From Doryteuthis pealeii (Eukaryota > Mollusca > Cephalopoda > Myopsida > Loliginidae): a stretch of 64,000 nt of DNA. The notes beneath the pieces were generated by a model. It was not told where the DNA came from and did not search any database. It saw only the letters and a list, made by a program, of their open reading frames with translations. A program made the translations under genes and the position numbers. The stretch is taken from the NCBI GenBank assembly GCA_023376005.1, contig CM042148.1:73839146-73903145 (forward strand), read 5' to 3'. Of the stretch, positions 63,472 to 64,000 are shown piece after piece (position 1 is the first letter of the stretch; the number at the start of each line of letters is the position of its first letter).

Positions 63472-63690
63472 CTATAAATTTTTGTAGGCACTGTGACAAT
63501 TTTTGTCATACCAGCTCGTCGCCATGTCGCTGAGGAAGCATTGAACCTTATCGTCGTTGCAAACCATGCGCCAGATTTTGTCGATGCAATTACAGATGCA
63601 ACGTGCAGAACTCGGTAACATGTATGCAGAACAATTGCAACTAAATAATGAGAAATAAAGAACAAATTCAAGGCTATACTTGGTGTGCAT
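63472..63690 (-). CDS. Possible small secreted cysteine-rich protein, or chance frame
   Basis: A 72-codon frame with a hydrophobic N-terminus (LEFVLYFSLFSCNCSA) that looks like a signal peptide, then about 50 residues with six cysteines in the order C-x-C-x-C ... C ... C ... C (ARCICNCIDK, VCNDDKVQC, KNCHSAY). It lies in sequence with no repeat match in this window, just beyond MITE copy 2. I do not recognise the family; small secreted peptides of several kinds, antimicrobial or other, have this build. An overlapping 119-codon frame on the same strand has no such features. No TATA box or splice site supports it, so it may be chance. Confidence 0.25.
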   Translation of the reverse strand: MHTKYSLEFVLYFSLFSCNCSAYMLPSSARCICNCIDKIWRMVCNDDKVQCFLSDMATSWYDKNCHSAYKNL

Positions 63691-64000
63691 TCCTCTATGA
63701 TATCGTTCATTTGAAACAAATACATTGTGGCGAAACTAATATGGTTGTACGCCAGAGGATTACTGTCGCACATCCCTCTCTGTGGTTTTGTTTGTGTTTG
63801 GTCTTAAATACAGTTTGGAATCCATCACTGGAACAACTCTAGTTACATTACGCGTTCATTTGAAAACCATAAGCGATATTATGCGTCAATTTTTTATACA
63901 AAACTAAATAACTTCATTTAAGAAAATCAGTATATGGTGTCATTTAATTTGGGAAAAAGCACTCCCATTTGGATGACCTACCACGTTGACCTTTAAATTA
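63691..64000. other. Unassigned sequence at the window end
   Basis: No repeat or gene recognised. Confidence 0.35.

Overview
This is a non-coding, repeat-saturated stretch of an animal nuclear genome. Dense AT, CA, CT, GATA and TTTC microsatellites, tRNA-derived SINEs, fragments of several LINE lineages, TTAGGG repeats and two runs of exactly 100 N (scaffold gaps) all point to an invertebrate metazoan. A mollusc, possibly a cephalopod, fits best because tRNA-Lys-like SINEs of this kind are known from octopus; this is an inference. No intact host gene can be supported. The longest open frames are translated microsatellites. Only one small cysteine-rich frame near the right end (63472-63690, minus) deserves thought as a host exon.

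Layout. 0.3-6.2 kb: a foldback, the R1 repeat, LINE and mariner remnants, a solo LTR with target-site duplication (TSD), and a TTTC array. 7.0-9.4 kb and 21.0-22.3 kb: chains of 5'-truncated LINE copies carrying a restriction-like endonuclease (RLE), separated by (AAT)n arrays. 8.4-8.7 kb: the RT C-terminus of another LINE. 9.8-14.9 kb: a cluster of long palindromes in AT tracts, several with hammerhead self-cleaving ribozyme cores. 15.7-18.5 kb: a polypyrimidine block with a higher-order tandem repeat. 18.8-19.9 and 22.3-25.7 kb: two related TIR elements, the second full of nested insertions. 26-36 kb: LTR-type repeats, a foldback with interstitial TTAGGG repeats, a 78-bp satellite and R1. 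36.4-41.4 kb: more palindromes and MITEs. 41.6-44.3 kb: CT-rich and GATA arrays. 44.6-49.0 kb: Tigger-like and mariner-like elements, then two hammerhead foldbacks. 49-59 kb: SINEs, MITEs and more hammerhead sites. 59-64 kb: SINEs, R1 and two hAT-like MITEs.

The most interesting content is the set of hammerhead sites. At 10142-10196 (plus), 10487-10531 (minus) and 10771-10815 (plus) the conserved core, stem II, stem III and stem I can all be drawn by hand. At least ten more degenerate sites share the architecture, and many lie in palindromes opened by AT or CA tracts and bounded by a GGAAxTGAATCCGAC-type motif. Penelope-like elements and metazoan retrozymes are the known carriers of such minimal type I hammerheads, so these are probably related non-autonomous elements in foldback form. 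Nothing here forms an operon or pathway; the units interact only by nesting, joining and inversion.
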